Shown: positions 1 through 8,442 of the stretch, piece after piece
Layout: the number at the start of each line of letters is the position of its first letter
How positions within the stretch are numbered: the stretch's first letter is position 1
DNA from: Nitriliruptoria bacterium
Lineage (GTDB): Bacteria > Actinomycetota > Nitriliruptoria > Euzebyales > Egibacteraceae
Direction: 5' to 3'
Assembly: GCA_003550425.1 (NCBI GenBank)
Contig: PUKE01000239.1
Coordinates: 1-36,046, forward strand
Length of the DNA stretch: 36,046 bases
Notes under the pieces: model-generated
The model's database searches: none
Told to the model about the DNA's origin: nothing
Seen by the model: the letters and a program-made list of their open reading frames with translations, nothing else
Program-made: the position numbers and the translations under genes

Positions 1-1235
1 CCGAGCGCCTCGGCGACGAGCTCGGAGTCCTCCATGCAGCGCAGCGCGTCGTCGAGGTTGCGCGGCAGCGACTGGATGCCCGCGGCGCGACGCTCCACCT
101 CGGTGAGCTCGAAGATGTTGTCGGTGGACTCCGGTGGCAGCTCGTAGCCCTTCTCGATGCCGCGCAGCCCCGCCGCGATCATGACCGAGAAGGCGAGGTA
201 GGGGTTGCAGGCCGGGTCGGGCGCGCGGAACTCCAGCCGCGCCGAGGCGGGCTTGTCAGGCTTGTACTGCGGCACCCGCACCAGCGCCGAGCGGTTGTAG
301 CGGCCCCACGAGATGAACACCGGCGCCTCGAAGGGAGCGGGCGGCTCGTAGGCGACCAGCCGCTTGTAGGAGTTCACCCACTGGCAGCACACCGCGGCGA
401 TCTCGCGCGCGTGGACGAGCAGCCCGGCGGTGAACTGCTTGGCGACGTCGGACATGCGGTAGCGGTCGCGGTCGTCGTAGAAGGCGTTGGTGTCGCCCTC
501 GAACAGCGACAGGTGGGTGTGCATGCCGCTGCCGGGCTGATCCGCGAGGGGCTTGGGCATGAAGGTCGCGTAGACGCCCCGGTGCATGGCCGTCTCCTTG
601 ACCACCAGGCGGTAGGTCATGAGGTTGTCGGCCATCGTCAGCGCGTCGGCGTAGCGCAGGTCGATCTCGTGCTGGCTCGGGGCGATCTCGTGGTGGGAGT
701 ACTCGACGCTGATGCCCATCTGCTCGAGCGTCTGGATCACGCGGCGACGGAAGTCGCTCTGCACGTCCAGCGGGGTCAGGTCGAAGTAGCTGCCGCGGTC
801 CAGCGGCGTGGGGTCGTCGGGGCCCCGGAACAGGAAGAACTCCATCTCGGGGTGGACATAGAAGGTGAAGCCGAGCTCCGCGGCACGCGCGAGGTTGCGG
901 CGCAGCACGTGCCGCGGGTCGGCGGCGAAGGGCTGGCCCTCGGGCGTGCGGATGTCGCAGAACATCCGCGCCACCCCGGCGTCCTCCGGCCGCCAGGGCA
1001 GGACCTGGAAGGTGGAGGCGTCGGGGACCGCGAGCATGTCGGACTCCTGCACGCGCGCGAAGCCCTCCACCGCCGAGCCGTCGAAGCCGATGCCCTCGTT
1101 GAACGCCTGCTCCAGCTCGGAGCTGGTGATCGCCACGGACTTGAGCATCCCGAGGACGTCGGTGAACCACAGCCGCACGAAGCGGATGTCGCGCTCCTCG
1201 ACGGTGCGCAGCACGTACTCCTGCTGGCGGTCCAT
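1..1235 (-). CDS. glnA: Glutamine synthetase, GlnA2-like (3' end cut by window)
   Basis: ATP-dependent ligation of ammonia to glutamate to give glutamine, in the cytoplasm. The ATG at 1235 is preceded by GGAGG at good spacing; 411 complete codons are visible and the reading frame runs off the left edge, so about 35-40 C-terminal residues are missing against a usual 445-450. Seen: the N-terminal beta-grasp with RFVRLWFTDVLG and GIGFDGSAVEGFAR, the metal-binding VHPEMEFFL, the HHEIAPSQHEIDLRYADAL segment, the ammonium/ATP region GSGMHTHLSLFEG, and the glutamate site NSYKRL with RLEFRAPDPACNPYL. The N-terminus resembles actinobacterial GlnA2 (GSI-alpha-like) rather than GlnA1. The adenylylation-site region lies beyond the edge, so covalent control cannot be judged. 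It lies 96 nt downstream of amt on the same strand, separated by a perfect hairpin. Confidence 0.95.
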   Translation of the reverse strand, partial: MDRQQEYVLRTVEERDIRFVRLWFTDVLGMLKSVAITSSELEQAFNEGIGFDGSAVEGFARVQESDMLAVPDASTFQVLPWRPEDAGVARMFCDIRTPEGQPFAADPRHVLRRNLARAAELGFTFYVHPEMEFFLFRGPDDPTPLDRGSYFDLTPLDVQSDFRRRVIQTLEQMGISVEYSHHEIAPSQHEIDLRYADALTMADNLMTYRLVVKETAMHRGVYATFMPKPLADQPGSGMHTHLSLFEGDTNAFYDDRDRYRMSDVAKQFTAGLLVHAREIAAVCCQWVNSYKRLVAYEPPAPFEAPVFISWGRYNRSALVRVPQYKPDKPASARLEFRAPDPACNPYLAFSVMIAAGLRGIEKGYELPPESTDNIFELTEVERRAAGIQSLPRNLDDALRCMEDSELVAEAL

Positions 1236-1280
1236 GCCTGCCTCCGGTGCGCCGCGGTGACCCGTGTGCAGGGAGATCCT

Positions 1281-1312
1281 AGTGGGCCGCGCCGACCACG
1301 GCGCGGCCCACT
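1281..1312 (-). terminator. Perfect 13-bp hairpin between amt and glnA
   Basis: Positions 1281-1293 are the exact inverse complement of 1300-1312, with a 6-nt loop. The stem starts 20 nt after the amt stop codon and ends 46 nt before the glnA start. There is no U-tract, as is common in high-GC actinobacteria. It may terminate or attenuate transcription so that amt and glnA differ in level, or it may mark the end of the amt 3' region. Confidence 0.6.
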
Positions 1313-1331
1313 CGGCAGGCGGCGTCGCGCG

Positions 1332-2699
<1,368 letters not shown>

Positions 2700-3039
2700 C
2701 GAGCATCCTCCGCGTCGCAGCGTCGAGACCGACGGCGCGCCCCCGGCGCCCGCCGAGGCCTCTCCCGGTGGGGTCGGCCGCCCCGACCCGGCCACGTCCC
2801 AGCGACGCGACCCGTTCCGGGGCGAGGCGAACGGTAGGAAGGGGGCGTGTCCCCTCGGTCACCGACACGTTTCGAGCCGGTGAAACCTGCGGCTGCGGTC
2901 CACCGCCGACGCCGGCGCGATGCTCCCGGACGCCCTCGGGGCGCCCATGGGGGCGCCCACGGCAGGCCCGGCCCGCGCGTGCGACAGTTCCGCTCGCCGG
3001 GCGCGAGCGACCCGCCCAGCCGCGACCCTCGAGGAGCCC
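2700..3039. promoter_or_regulatory. Divergent amt / nadE intergenic region with GlnR-like boxes
   Basis: This 340-bp gap separates two divergent genes. At 2858-2862 lies GTCAC, six bases later GTTTC (2869-2873), and six bases later GTGAA (2880-2884) running into GAAAC (2882-2886). These are 5-base boxes at 11-bp steps, the layout of actinobacterial GlnR sites (GTnAC-n6-GaAAC type), and GTTTC-n8-GAAAC is a perfect dyad. On the amt strand a TACCGT at 2836-2831 could be a -10 element, which would put the boxes about 30-60 bp upstream of the amt transcription start, where an activator would bind. No gene was recognised here. The rest of the gap is C-rich sequence without evident structure. Confidence 0.4.
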
Positions 3040-4695
3040 ATGCGATTGGCGCTGGCACAGCTGCACCCCCACGTCGGCGACCTCGACGGCAACGTCGAGC
3101 GCATCGCGCAGGCCTATGCGCAGGGCTGCGAGCGCGGCGCCGACCTGGTCTGCGCCCCCGAGCTGGCCGTGACCGGCTATCCCCCGGAGGACCTGCTGCG
3201 CAAGCCCGCGTTCACCGCCGCCAGCGAGGCGGCGGTGCACGACCTCGCGGCCCGCACCGGGGCGACGGCGCTCGTGGTCGGCTTCGTCGAGCCGGTCGGG
3301 GGCGCCGACGTGCGCACCCGCCCCGTCGCCGCGCTGCCGGGGCTGCCGCCCCTGGCCAACGCCGCCGCGGTGCTGCGCGAGGGCCGGGTGGAGCGGGTCT
3401 ACCGCAAGCAGCTCCTGCCCAACTACGGGGTCTTCGACGAGGCCCGCTACTTCCGCGCCGGCGTCGAGCCGGTGGTCGTGGACGTCGCGGGGGTGCCCGT
3501 CGGCGTGACGGTCTGCGAGGACCTGTGGGACGCCGCGGGGCCCGTGGCGGCCGCGCAGCAGGCGGGCGCGGCGCTGGTGGTCAACCTCAACGCGAGCCCC
3601 TACCACCGTGGCAAGCGCGCCGAGCGCGAGGCCTGGGCGCGCCACCACGCCGCCCGCGGCACGGCCATCGCCTACCTGAACGCCGTGGGGGGCCAGGACG
3701 AGGTCGTGTTCGACGGCGACTCGTTCGTGATGGATGCCGCGGGGCGCGTGCCCGCCCGCGGCGCGCAGCTGGCCACCGACCTCGTGGTGGCCGACGTGGA
3801 CGCGGGCGGCACGGTGGACCCAGCCGCGCCGCCCGCGCCGCGCCTGGAGCCGCTGGCCGAGACCTGGGCGGCGCTGGTCCGCGGCACCGGCGACTACGCG
3901 CGCAAGAACGGGTTCCCCGGCGCCCTCGTGGGCGTGTCCGGGGGGATCGACTCCGCGCTGACCGCGGCGATCGCGGTCGACGCGCTCGGCGCCGACGCCG
4001 TCACCTGCGTGGGCATGCCCTCCCCCATCTCCTCCGCGCACTCGCGGCGGGACGCGCGTGAGCTCGCCACCAACCTCGGCACGGGATGGTGGGAGCTGCC
4101 CATCGCGGCGCCGCTCTCAGCCTTCGAGCAGGTCCTGGCTCCCGCCTGGGAGGGTCACGACGCCGCGCTCGCGCACGAGAACCTGCAGTCGCGGATCCGC
4201 GGCACCCTGCTCATGAGCCTGTCCAACGCGCGCGGCGACCTGCTGCTGGCCACCGGCAACAAGAGCGAGTACGCGGTGGGCTACGCGACCCTGTATGGGG
4301 ACATGGCCGGCGGCTTCGCGGTGCTCAAGGACGTGCCCAAGCTGCTGGTCTATGAGCTCGCGCGCTATGCCAACGACGCCGCGGGCCGCGAGCGCATCCC
4401 AGAGTCCACCCTGACCAAGCCGCCGTCGGCCGAGCTGCGCCCCGACCAGCGCGACACCGACTCGCTGCCCGACTACGCCGAGCTGGACCCCATCCTCGAG
4501 GCCTACGTCGAGCAGGACCGCACCGTGGAGGAGATCGCCGCGGAGGGCTTCGACCCGCACGTGGTGGCGCGCATCTCGCGCTTGGTCGACCGCGCGGAGT
4601 ACAAGCGGCGACAGGCCGCGCCAGGGGTCAAGATCACGCCGCGAGCGTTCGGCAAGGACCGGCGCCTGCCGATCACGCAGGCCTGGACGCGCTGA
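3040..4695 (+). CDS. nadE: Glutamine-hydrolysing NAD+ synthetase
   Basis: Last step of NAD+ synthesis: amidation of deamido-NAD+ using ammonia from glutamine, with ATP. 551 residues in two domains. The N-terminal nitrilase-fold glutaminase (about 1-260) has a visible Glu-Lys-Cys triad: E41 in CAPELAVTGYPPEDL, the Lys of YRKQLLPNYGVFDE, and the Cys of VCEDLWD. The C-terminal synthetase domain (about 270-551) has the pyrophosphatase loop VGVSGGIDSAL and the family motifs NKSEYAVGYATLYGDMAGG and RPDQRDTDSLPDY. ATG 3040 was chosen because it opens the nitrilase fold at MRLALAQLHPHVGDL and follows a GAGGAG; the frame is open from 2920. The enzyme can use glutamine made by the neighbouring GS. Its last 23 nt overlap the end of the convergent EAL gene. 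Confidence 0.96.
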   Translation: MRLALAQLHPHVGDLDGNVERIAQAYAQGCERGADLVCAPELAVTGYPPEDLLRKPAFTAASEAAVHDLAARTGATALVVGFVEPVGGADVRTRPVAALPGLPPLANAAAVLREGRVERVYRKQLLPNYGVFDEARYFRAGVEPVVVDVAGVPVGVTVCEDLWDAAGPVAAAQQAGAALVVNLNASPYHRGKRAEREAWARHHAARGTAIAYLNAVGGQDEVVFDGDSFVMDAAGRVPARGAQLATDLVVADVDAGGTVDPAAPPAPRLEPLAETWAALVRGTGDYARKNGFPGALVGVSGGIDSALTAAIAVDALGADAVTCVGMPSPISSAHSRRDARELATNLGTGWWELPIAAPLSAFEQVLAPAWEGHDAALAHENLQSRIRGTLLMSLSNARGDLLLATGNKSEYAVGYATLYGDMAGGFAVLKDVPKLLVYELARYANDAAGRERIPESTLTKPPSAELRPDQRDTDSLPDYAELDPILEAYVEQDRTVEEIAAEGFDPHVVARISRLVDRAEYKRRQAAPGVKITPRAFGKDRRLPITQAWTR

Positions 4696-5833
4696 CCGCC
4701 GACGAGTGGCGCCGACCGGCGCCGCGCCGCAGCAGGCCGCTCAGCGGCTGGGGCGCGCCGAAGCGGTAGCCCTGGGCGAGCTCGACGCCCAGGTGGCGCA
4801 CGGCGCGCTCGTCCTCGTCGCGCTCCACCCCCTCGACCACGGTGCTGGAGCCCAGCCCGGCGGCGAAGTCCCGCAGGACCGCCACCAGCGAGGCGGCTGC
4901 CGTGTCGGCGGTGAGGTCGCGCATCAGCCCCCGGTCGAGCTTGAGGACGTCGGGACGCATCCGCAGCACGTGGCGCATGGAGGCGAAGCCGGCGCCGACG
5001 TCGTCCACCGCCAGGCGCAGGCCCTTGGCCCGCAGGGGCGCGAGCACCGCGTTGAGCTGGGCATAGTCCTCGACGGCATCGTGCTCGGTGAGCTCGACGA
5101 TGACGCGCTCGACGGGGACCTCGTGCAGCAGCGGGGTGACGGCGCCGCTGGCCAGCACCGGGGCGGACAGGTTGAGCGACAGGAACCAGTCCGAGGGCAG
5201 CGCGGCGAGGCCCTCGAGCCCGACCGCGGCCGCGCGCACCTCCAGGGGCGTGCGCAGCCCCGCGGCGCTCGCCGCCCGCAGCCAGCGCGCCGGGGATGGC
5301 GACGACCCGGCGGCAGACTCGGTCGGGAACCTGGCCAGGGCCTCGACGCCCACGACGTGGCCGCCCGGGAGCGACACGATCGGCTGGAAGTGCGCGCCGA
5401 GCCGTCCGGGCTCGAGCACGGAGGCGATCCGGTCGTGCGTCAGCCCGGAGGCGTTGCTGCGCTCGCCGAGCCTGCCGAGCCGCTGCCCGAGCAGGCGCGC
5501 GGCCAGCGCGAGGGCCTCCTCCTGGTCGGCTCGCTCGTCGACGGCGAGCACGCCCAGGGAGCGCTCGCCGTCGGTGACGGGCTGCGTCCGCTGGCCGGCG
5601 CGGGCCCCTGGCTCGTCGCCGAGATGGAGCGTCACGGTGACGCACAGCTGCTCGGCGACCGTCTCCAGGATCCGTGCCACCTCGGGGTCGTGGGCAGCGG
5701 GTCGTCCAGCGGACTCGTGGACCAGCGCGGCAGCACCGGGGACGGCCTGGATGACCGCGCCCTCGAGCGGGGGGGTCGAGAGCACGCGGCCGGCGCGGCG
5801 TCGGCCATCGCGCGCGGGGGTGGGGAAGGTCAT
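4673..5833 (-). CDS. EAL-domain c-di-GMP phosphodiesterase
   Basis: Likely hydrolyses cyclic di-GMP to pGpG. 386 residues, with no transmembrane segment or signal peptide seen, so probably cytoplasmic. Residues about 30-120 look like a degenerate GAF-type sensory region (ending SLGVLAVDERADQEEAL). The EAL domain covers about 135-370 and keeps the catalytic set: E164 in GVEALARF, N221 in SLNLS, E247 and E250 in VELTEHD, the D277-D278 pair in LAVDDVGAGF, K298 in LKLDR, E334 in VVEGVE and Q354 in AQGYRFG. No GGDEF domain is attached. It should therefore be an active phosphodiesterase; what the N-terminal region senses is unknown. The ATG at 5833 has GGAG 7 nt upstream. The stop codon lies inside the end of nadE on the opposite strand. 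Confidence 0.9.
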   Translation of the reverse strand: MTFPTPARDGRRRAGRVLSTPPLEGAVIQAVPGAAALVHESAGRPAAHDPEVARILETVAEQLCVTVTLHLGDEPGARAGQRTQPVTDGERSLGVLAVDERADQEEALALAARLLGQRLGRLGERSNASGLTHDRIASVLEPGRLGAHFQPIVSLPGGHVVGVEALARFPTESAAGSSPSPARWLRAASAAGLRTPLEVRAAAVGLEGLAALPSDWFLSLNLSAPVLASGAVTPLLHEVPVERVIVELTEHDAVEDYAQLNAVLAPLRAKGLRLAVDDVGAGFASMRHVLRMRPDVLKLDRGLMRDLTADTAAASLVAVLRDFAAGLGSSTVVEGVERDEDERAVRHLGVELAQGYRFGAPQPLSGLLRRGAGRRHSSAVSASRPA

Positions 5834-5910
5834 CGTGTCTCCGAGGCGTGCCTCGGTGGCCGGTCACGTCATCGGGGTCGGGGCCGGGTGCCTTGGAACG
5901 TCACGCGCGA

Positions 5911-5940
5911 AGTTCAACGCATGGCGCCAACCCTTGTCAA
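5911..5940 (-). promoter_or_regulatory. Candidate sigma-70-type promoter of the EAL gene
   Basis: On the minus strand a perfect TTGACA (-35) occupies 5940-5935. With 17-18 nt spacing it is followed by TTGAAC or TGAACT (5917-5911), a weak -10. The segment is noticeably richer in A/T than its surroundings and lies between the dtd stop and the EAL start, leaving a leader of about 75 nt. Confidence 0.4.
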
Positions 5941-5945
5941 TTCCG

Positions 5946-6386
5946 CTATGCGTTGCACGCATGACTGAGCGTGAGCGTCACGGGCCCGTCAGCGGTGAGC
6001 CGGATCTGCATGTGGGCCCCGAAGACCCCGCGTGCGCACGGGACCGTCAGCGCGTCGCAGTAGGCCTCGTAGAGCCGCTCCCCCTCCGCCGGGTCAGCGG
6101 CGGCCACGAAGGAGGGACGGCGTCCCTTGCGCGCGTCCCCGTAGAGCGTGAACTGGCTGATGGCCAGCACCGCGCCGCCGACCTCCTCGCAGGAGCGGTT
6201 CATGCGACCGTCCTCGTCGGCGAAGACGCGCACCTGCTCGGTCTTGGCCGCGAGCCAGGTGGCGTCGGCCTCGCAGGACTCGCGCCCCACGCCGACGAGC
6301 GCCACCAGCCCCAGGCCGATCGCCCCGACCTGCTCGCCATCCACCGACACGCTCGCGTCCTGGACGCGCTGGAGGACCACCTGCAT
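5946..6386 (-). CDS. dtd: D-aminoacyl-tRNA deacylase
   Basis: Hydrolyses D-amino acids, and misacylated glycine, from tRNA; a cytoplasmic homodimer. 146 residues, standard for the family. The start at 6386 gives the typical MQVVLQRVQDASVSVDG opening and has GGAAGG upstream; the frame stays open to 6593, but that extension only translates a tandem DNA repeat and is rejected. Both active-site signatures are visible: ISQFTLYGD (Ser-Gln-x-Thr) and the C-terminal DGPVTLTL cross-subunit Gly-cis-Pro motif. It is divergent from panB, and no functional link between the two is obvious. Confidence 0.95.
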   Translation of the reverse strand: MQVVLQRVQDASVSVDGEQVGAIGLGLVALVGVGRESCEADATWLAAKTEQVRVFADEDGRMNRSCEEVGGAVLAISQFTLYGDARKGRRPSFVAAADPAEGERLYEAYCDALTVPCARGVFGAHMQIRLTADGPVTLTLSHACNA

Positions 6387-6466
6387 CGTGCTGCGCCTTC
6401 CGACGGGGCCACGCCCGGCAGGCTCGCGGTCCGACCGGCTGACCGGGCACCATGGCCGGCAAGCCT

Positions 6467-6556
6467 GCCCGCACCAGGACGCGGGCGCCACCGATCGCCC
6501 GCACCCGAGCGCGGGCGCCACCGATCGCCCGCACCAGGACGCGGGCGCCACCACGG
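6467..6556. repeat. 30-bp tandem repeat, 3 copies, between dtd and panB
   Basis: Three head-to-tail 30-bp units (6467-6496, 6497-6526, 6527-6556). Units 1 and 3 share the sequence after GCCCGCACC; unit 2 differs by a few bases and the end of unit 3 diverges. Each unit holds an inverted repeat GCCCGC-n8-GCGGGC, and CGATCG occurs at both junctions (6492-6497 and 6522-6527). The array lies in the dtd/panB divergent promoter region, ending about 30 bp before the panB start. It is not a CRISPR because there are no unique spacers. Confidence 0.85.
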
Positions 6557-6585
6557 AGCCGTCGTCGCGAGGAGCAGGACGCCCC

Positions 6586-7404
6586 ATGAGCACAGCGCCC
6601 GACCCTCCGGCCCGCGCGGTGCGGATCTCGGACCTCGCTCGCTGGAGGGAGGCAGGACAGCGCTTCGCGATGCTGACCGCCTACGACGCGCCGACCGCGA
6701 GGCTGCTGGAGGCGGCGGGCATCCCCGTGCTGCTGGTCGGCGACTCGGTGGCCGATGCGGTGCTGGGGCGCTCGGGGACCGTCGGGGTCACCCTCGAGGA
6801 GATGGTGCACCACACCGCGGCGGTCGCACGAGGCACCGAGCGGGCGCTGGTGGTGGCCGACCTCCCGTTCGGCTCGTATCAGGTGACCGTCGAGGACGGC
6901 ATGCGCGCGGCGCTGCGGCTCGTCGGGCAGGGCGGGGCGCATGCGGTCAAGGCCGAGGGGGCGCAGGTGGAGCTGTGCGCGCGGCTGGTGCGAGCCGGCG
7001 TGCCGTTCATGGGCCATGTCGGGCTGACGCCACAGGCGGTGCATCAGCTCGGCGGCTACCGCGTGCAGGGCCGCGACGCGCAGGCGGCACAGCGCCTGCA
7101 GCGGGAGGCCCAGGAGCTGGCCGAGGCCGGGGCCTTCGCCGTGGTGTTGGAGGCGGTGCCGGCCGCGCTGGCCGCCGAGATCACCGCCGCGCTGCCGGTG
7201 CCCACGATCGGGATCGGCGCGGGGGCGGGCTGCGACGCCCAGGTGCTGGTCACCCACGACCTGCTCGGCCTCGGGTCGGGTCCCGCGCCGCGATTCGTCA
7301 AGGCCTACGCCGACCTCGCAGGGGTCATCACCGACGCGGCGACGCGCTTTCGCGAGGACGTGGCGCGCGGGGAGTTCCCCGACGCGGAGCACGCCTACGA
7401 CTAG
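6586..7404 (+). CDS. panB: 3-methyl-2-oxobutanoate hydroxymethyltransferase
   Basis: First committed step of pantothenate (coenzyme A) synthesis: transfer of a hydroxymethyl group from methylene-tetrahydrofolate to alpha-ketoisovalerate, giving ketopantoate. 272 residues, a complete TIM barrel. Seen: the metal/substrate-binding VLLVGDSV (D53, S54), VVADLPFGSYQ (D92), AVKAEGA (K122, E124), MGHVGLTPQAVHQLGGYRVQG, and VLEAVPAALAAEIT, which carries the catalytic glutamate, followed by PTIGIGAGAGCDAQVLV. ATG 6586 follows a GAGGAG at slightly long spacing. It is a single gene; panC and panD are not in the window. Confidence 0.96.
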   Translation: MSTAPDPPARAVRISDLARWREAGQRFAMLTAYDAPTARLLEAAGIPVLLVGDSVADAVLGRSGTVGVTLEEMVHHTAAVARGTERALVVADLPFGSYQVTVEDGMRAALRLVGQGGAHAVKAEGAQVELCARLVRAGVPFMGHVGLTPQAVHQLGGYRVQGRDAQAAQRLQREAQELAEAGAFAVVLEAVPAALAAEITAALPVPTIGIGAGAGCDAQVLVTHDLLGLGSGPAPRFVKAYADLAGVITDAATRFREDVARGEFPDAEHAYD

Positions 7405-7429
7405 GCTGCGGCGGCTCGTCGCAGGTCGG

Positions 7430-8017
7430 TCAGGCGAGTGAGCCGTCCGACCCCGAGGGCGGCGTCGGCTCGGCCCGCGTGCGCGTGTACTCGCCGCCCT
7501 CGACGGCGCGCGCGAGCACGAACAGGTAGTCCGACAGCCGGTTGAGGTAGCGCAGCACCGCGTCCTCGGGCAGCAGCCCGTTGCGGTCCATGGCCACCAC
7601 GGCGCGCTCGGCGCGCCGGGCGATCGTGCGCCCGAGGTCGATCGCGGCGCCGGCTGGTCGCTGCCCGGGGACGACGAACTCCTGCGGCAGTGGGTGCTCG
7701 GCGGTCAGGGCGTCGATGCGTGCCTCGAGGCGCTCGATCATCGCCTCGGTCACGCGGGAGACCTCGTCCACCAGGCGGTCCCAGTGGTCAGCGCGGGTGG
7801 CGAGCTGGGCGCCCACGATGAACAGCTCGCGCTGGACCTGCAGGACGGCGTCGTGCCAGCGGGGCGCGTCCACGAGGTGGGCCCGCGCGAGGCCGAGCGC
7901 GCTGATCGCCTCATCGGTGGTGCCGTAGGCGTCGGTGCGCGCGTCGTCCTTGTCGACGCGTCCGCCGAACAGCAGGCCCGTCGTGCCGTCGTCGCCCCGT
8001 CGGGTGTAGACCTTCAC
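7430..8017 (-). CDS. Cob(I)alamin adenosyltransferase, PduO type
   Basis: Transfers the adenosyl group of ATP to reduced cobalamin to make adenosylcobalamin (also called CobO/MMAB type). 195 residues, a five-helix bundle that acts as a trimer. Seen: the N-terminal ATP-binding motif YTRRGDDGTTGLLFGG, the helix with RTIARRAERAVV, and the C-terminal LNRLSDYLFVLAR, which line the active site. The start is GTG at 8017 (GTG-AAG-GTC), with GAGGAG/GGGAG upstream. A well-formed -10 (TACAAT) lies about 55 nt upstream. No cobalamin riboswitch is evident in the short leader. It is convergent with panB, with 25 nt between the stop codons. Confidence 0.95.
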   Translation of the reverse strand: MKVYTRRGDDGTTGLLFGGRVDKDDARTDAYGTTDEAISALGLARAHLVDAPRWHDAVLQVQRELFIVGAQLATRADHWDRLVDEVSRVTEAMIERLEARIDALTAEHPLPQEFVVPGQRPAGAAIDLGRTIARRAERAVVAMDRNGLLPEDAVLRYLNRLSDYLFVLARAVEGGEYTRTRAEPTPPSGSDGSLA

Positions 8018-8069
8018 GCTCCCGCTCTCCTCGCGCCTGGACCGGCTGCTGCGCCGTTGCCGAGCGCGG

Positions 8070-8128
8070 ATTGTAGGGTCCGCGCCGACCGTTGCTCGTT
8101 GCCCTCGAGCACGGCCGCGGAGTATCGT
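8070..8128. promoter_or_regulatory. Divergent promoter pair for the adenosyltransferase and the small protein
   Basis: On the minus strand TACAAT occupies 8075-8070, a near-perfect -10 for the adenosyltransferase, although its -35 is poor. On the plus strand TTGCCC (8099-8104) and TATCGT (8123-8128), 18 nt apart, form a candidate promoter for the gene starting at 8179. Both would give leaders of about 45 nt. Confidence 0.4.
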
Positions 8129-8178
8129 CAGGCCCTGTCCGCTCGCGCCCGCGGGCCCCTTGCGACCACGGAGTGTCG

Positions 8179-8415
8179 GTGACCAGCTCGCCCAGGCAGG
8201 AGTTCAGGGTCCTCGACCGCATCCGACACGGCTATCAGGGAGCGGTCCTCTACGACGTCCAGCTGCAGCGGGTGGCCACCGGCGAGCTGCTGTGGTCGCG
8301 CACCTTCTCGTCGGCCGACGAGGCGCGCGTCTTCCTGGACGCGATCGACGAGGACCTGCGTGATCTGGACCTCACCAGCTTCCGGCGCAAGTACGGGGTG
8401 CCGTCCGGGGTCTGA
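8179..8415 (+). CDS. Small hypothetical protein, 78 residues
   Basis: I do not recognise the family. The product is a charged, soluble 78-residue protein without signal peptide or membrane segment. Its middle (GAVLYDVQLQRVATGELLWSR) reads like a beta-hairpin or sheet, followed by an amphipathic helical stretch (SADEARVFLDAIDEDLRDL) and a basic end FRRKYGVPSG. The start is taken as GTG 8179 because GGAG lies 5 nt upstream; GTG 8173 is in the same frame, and the frame is open back to 8092. A plausible promoter precedes it. It stands alone, divergent from the cobalamin adenosyltransferase and convergent with mgtE, so context says little about its role. Confidence 0.65.
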   Translation: MTSSPRQEFRVLDRIRHGYQGAVLYDVQLQRVATGELLWSRTFSSADEARVFLDAIDEDLRDLDLTSFRRKYGVPSGV

Positions 8416-8442
8416 TCGTCGCCTGGTCCGAGCCGCTCGTCG

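Noticed and set aside
6467-6556. Possible CRISPR array
   Set aside because: Units are contiguous with no unique spacers and no cas genes are present; it is a simple tandem repeat.
6387-6593. N-terminal extension of dtd through the 30-bp repeats
   Set aside because: Translates only the tandem repeat; family members start at MQVVLQRV, which has its own ribosome binding site.
8018-8178. Cobalamin riboswitch upstream of the adenosyltransferase
   Set aside because: The leader from the likely -10 is only about 50 nt, and no B12-box-like sequence was seen.
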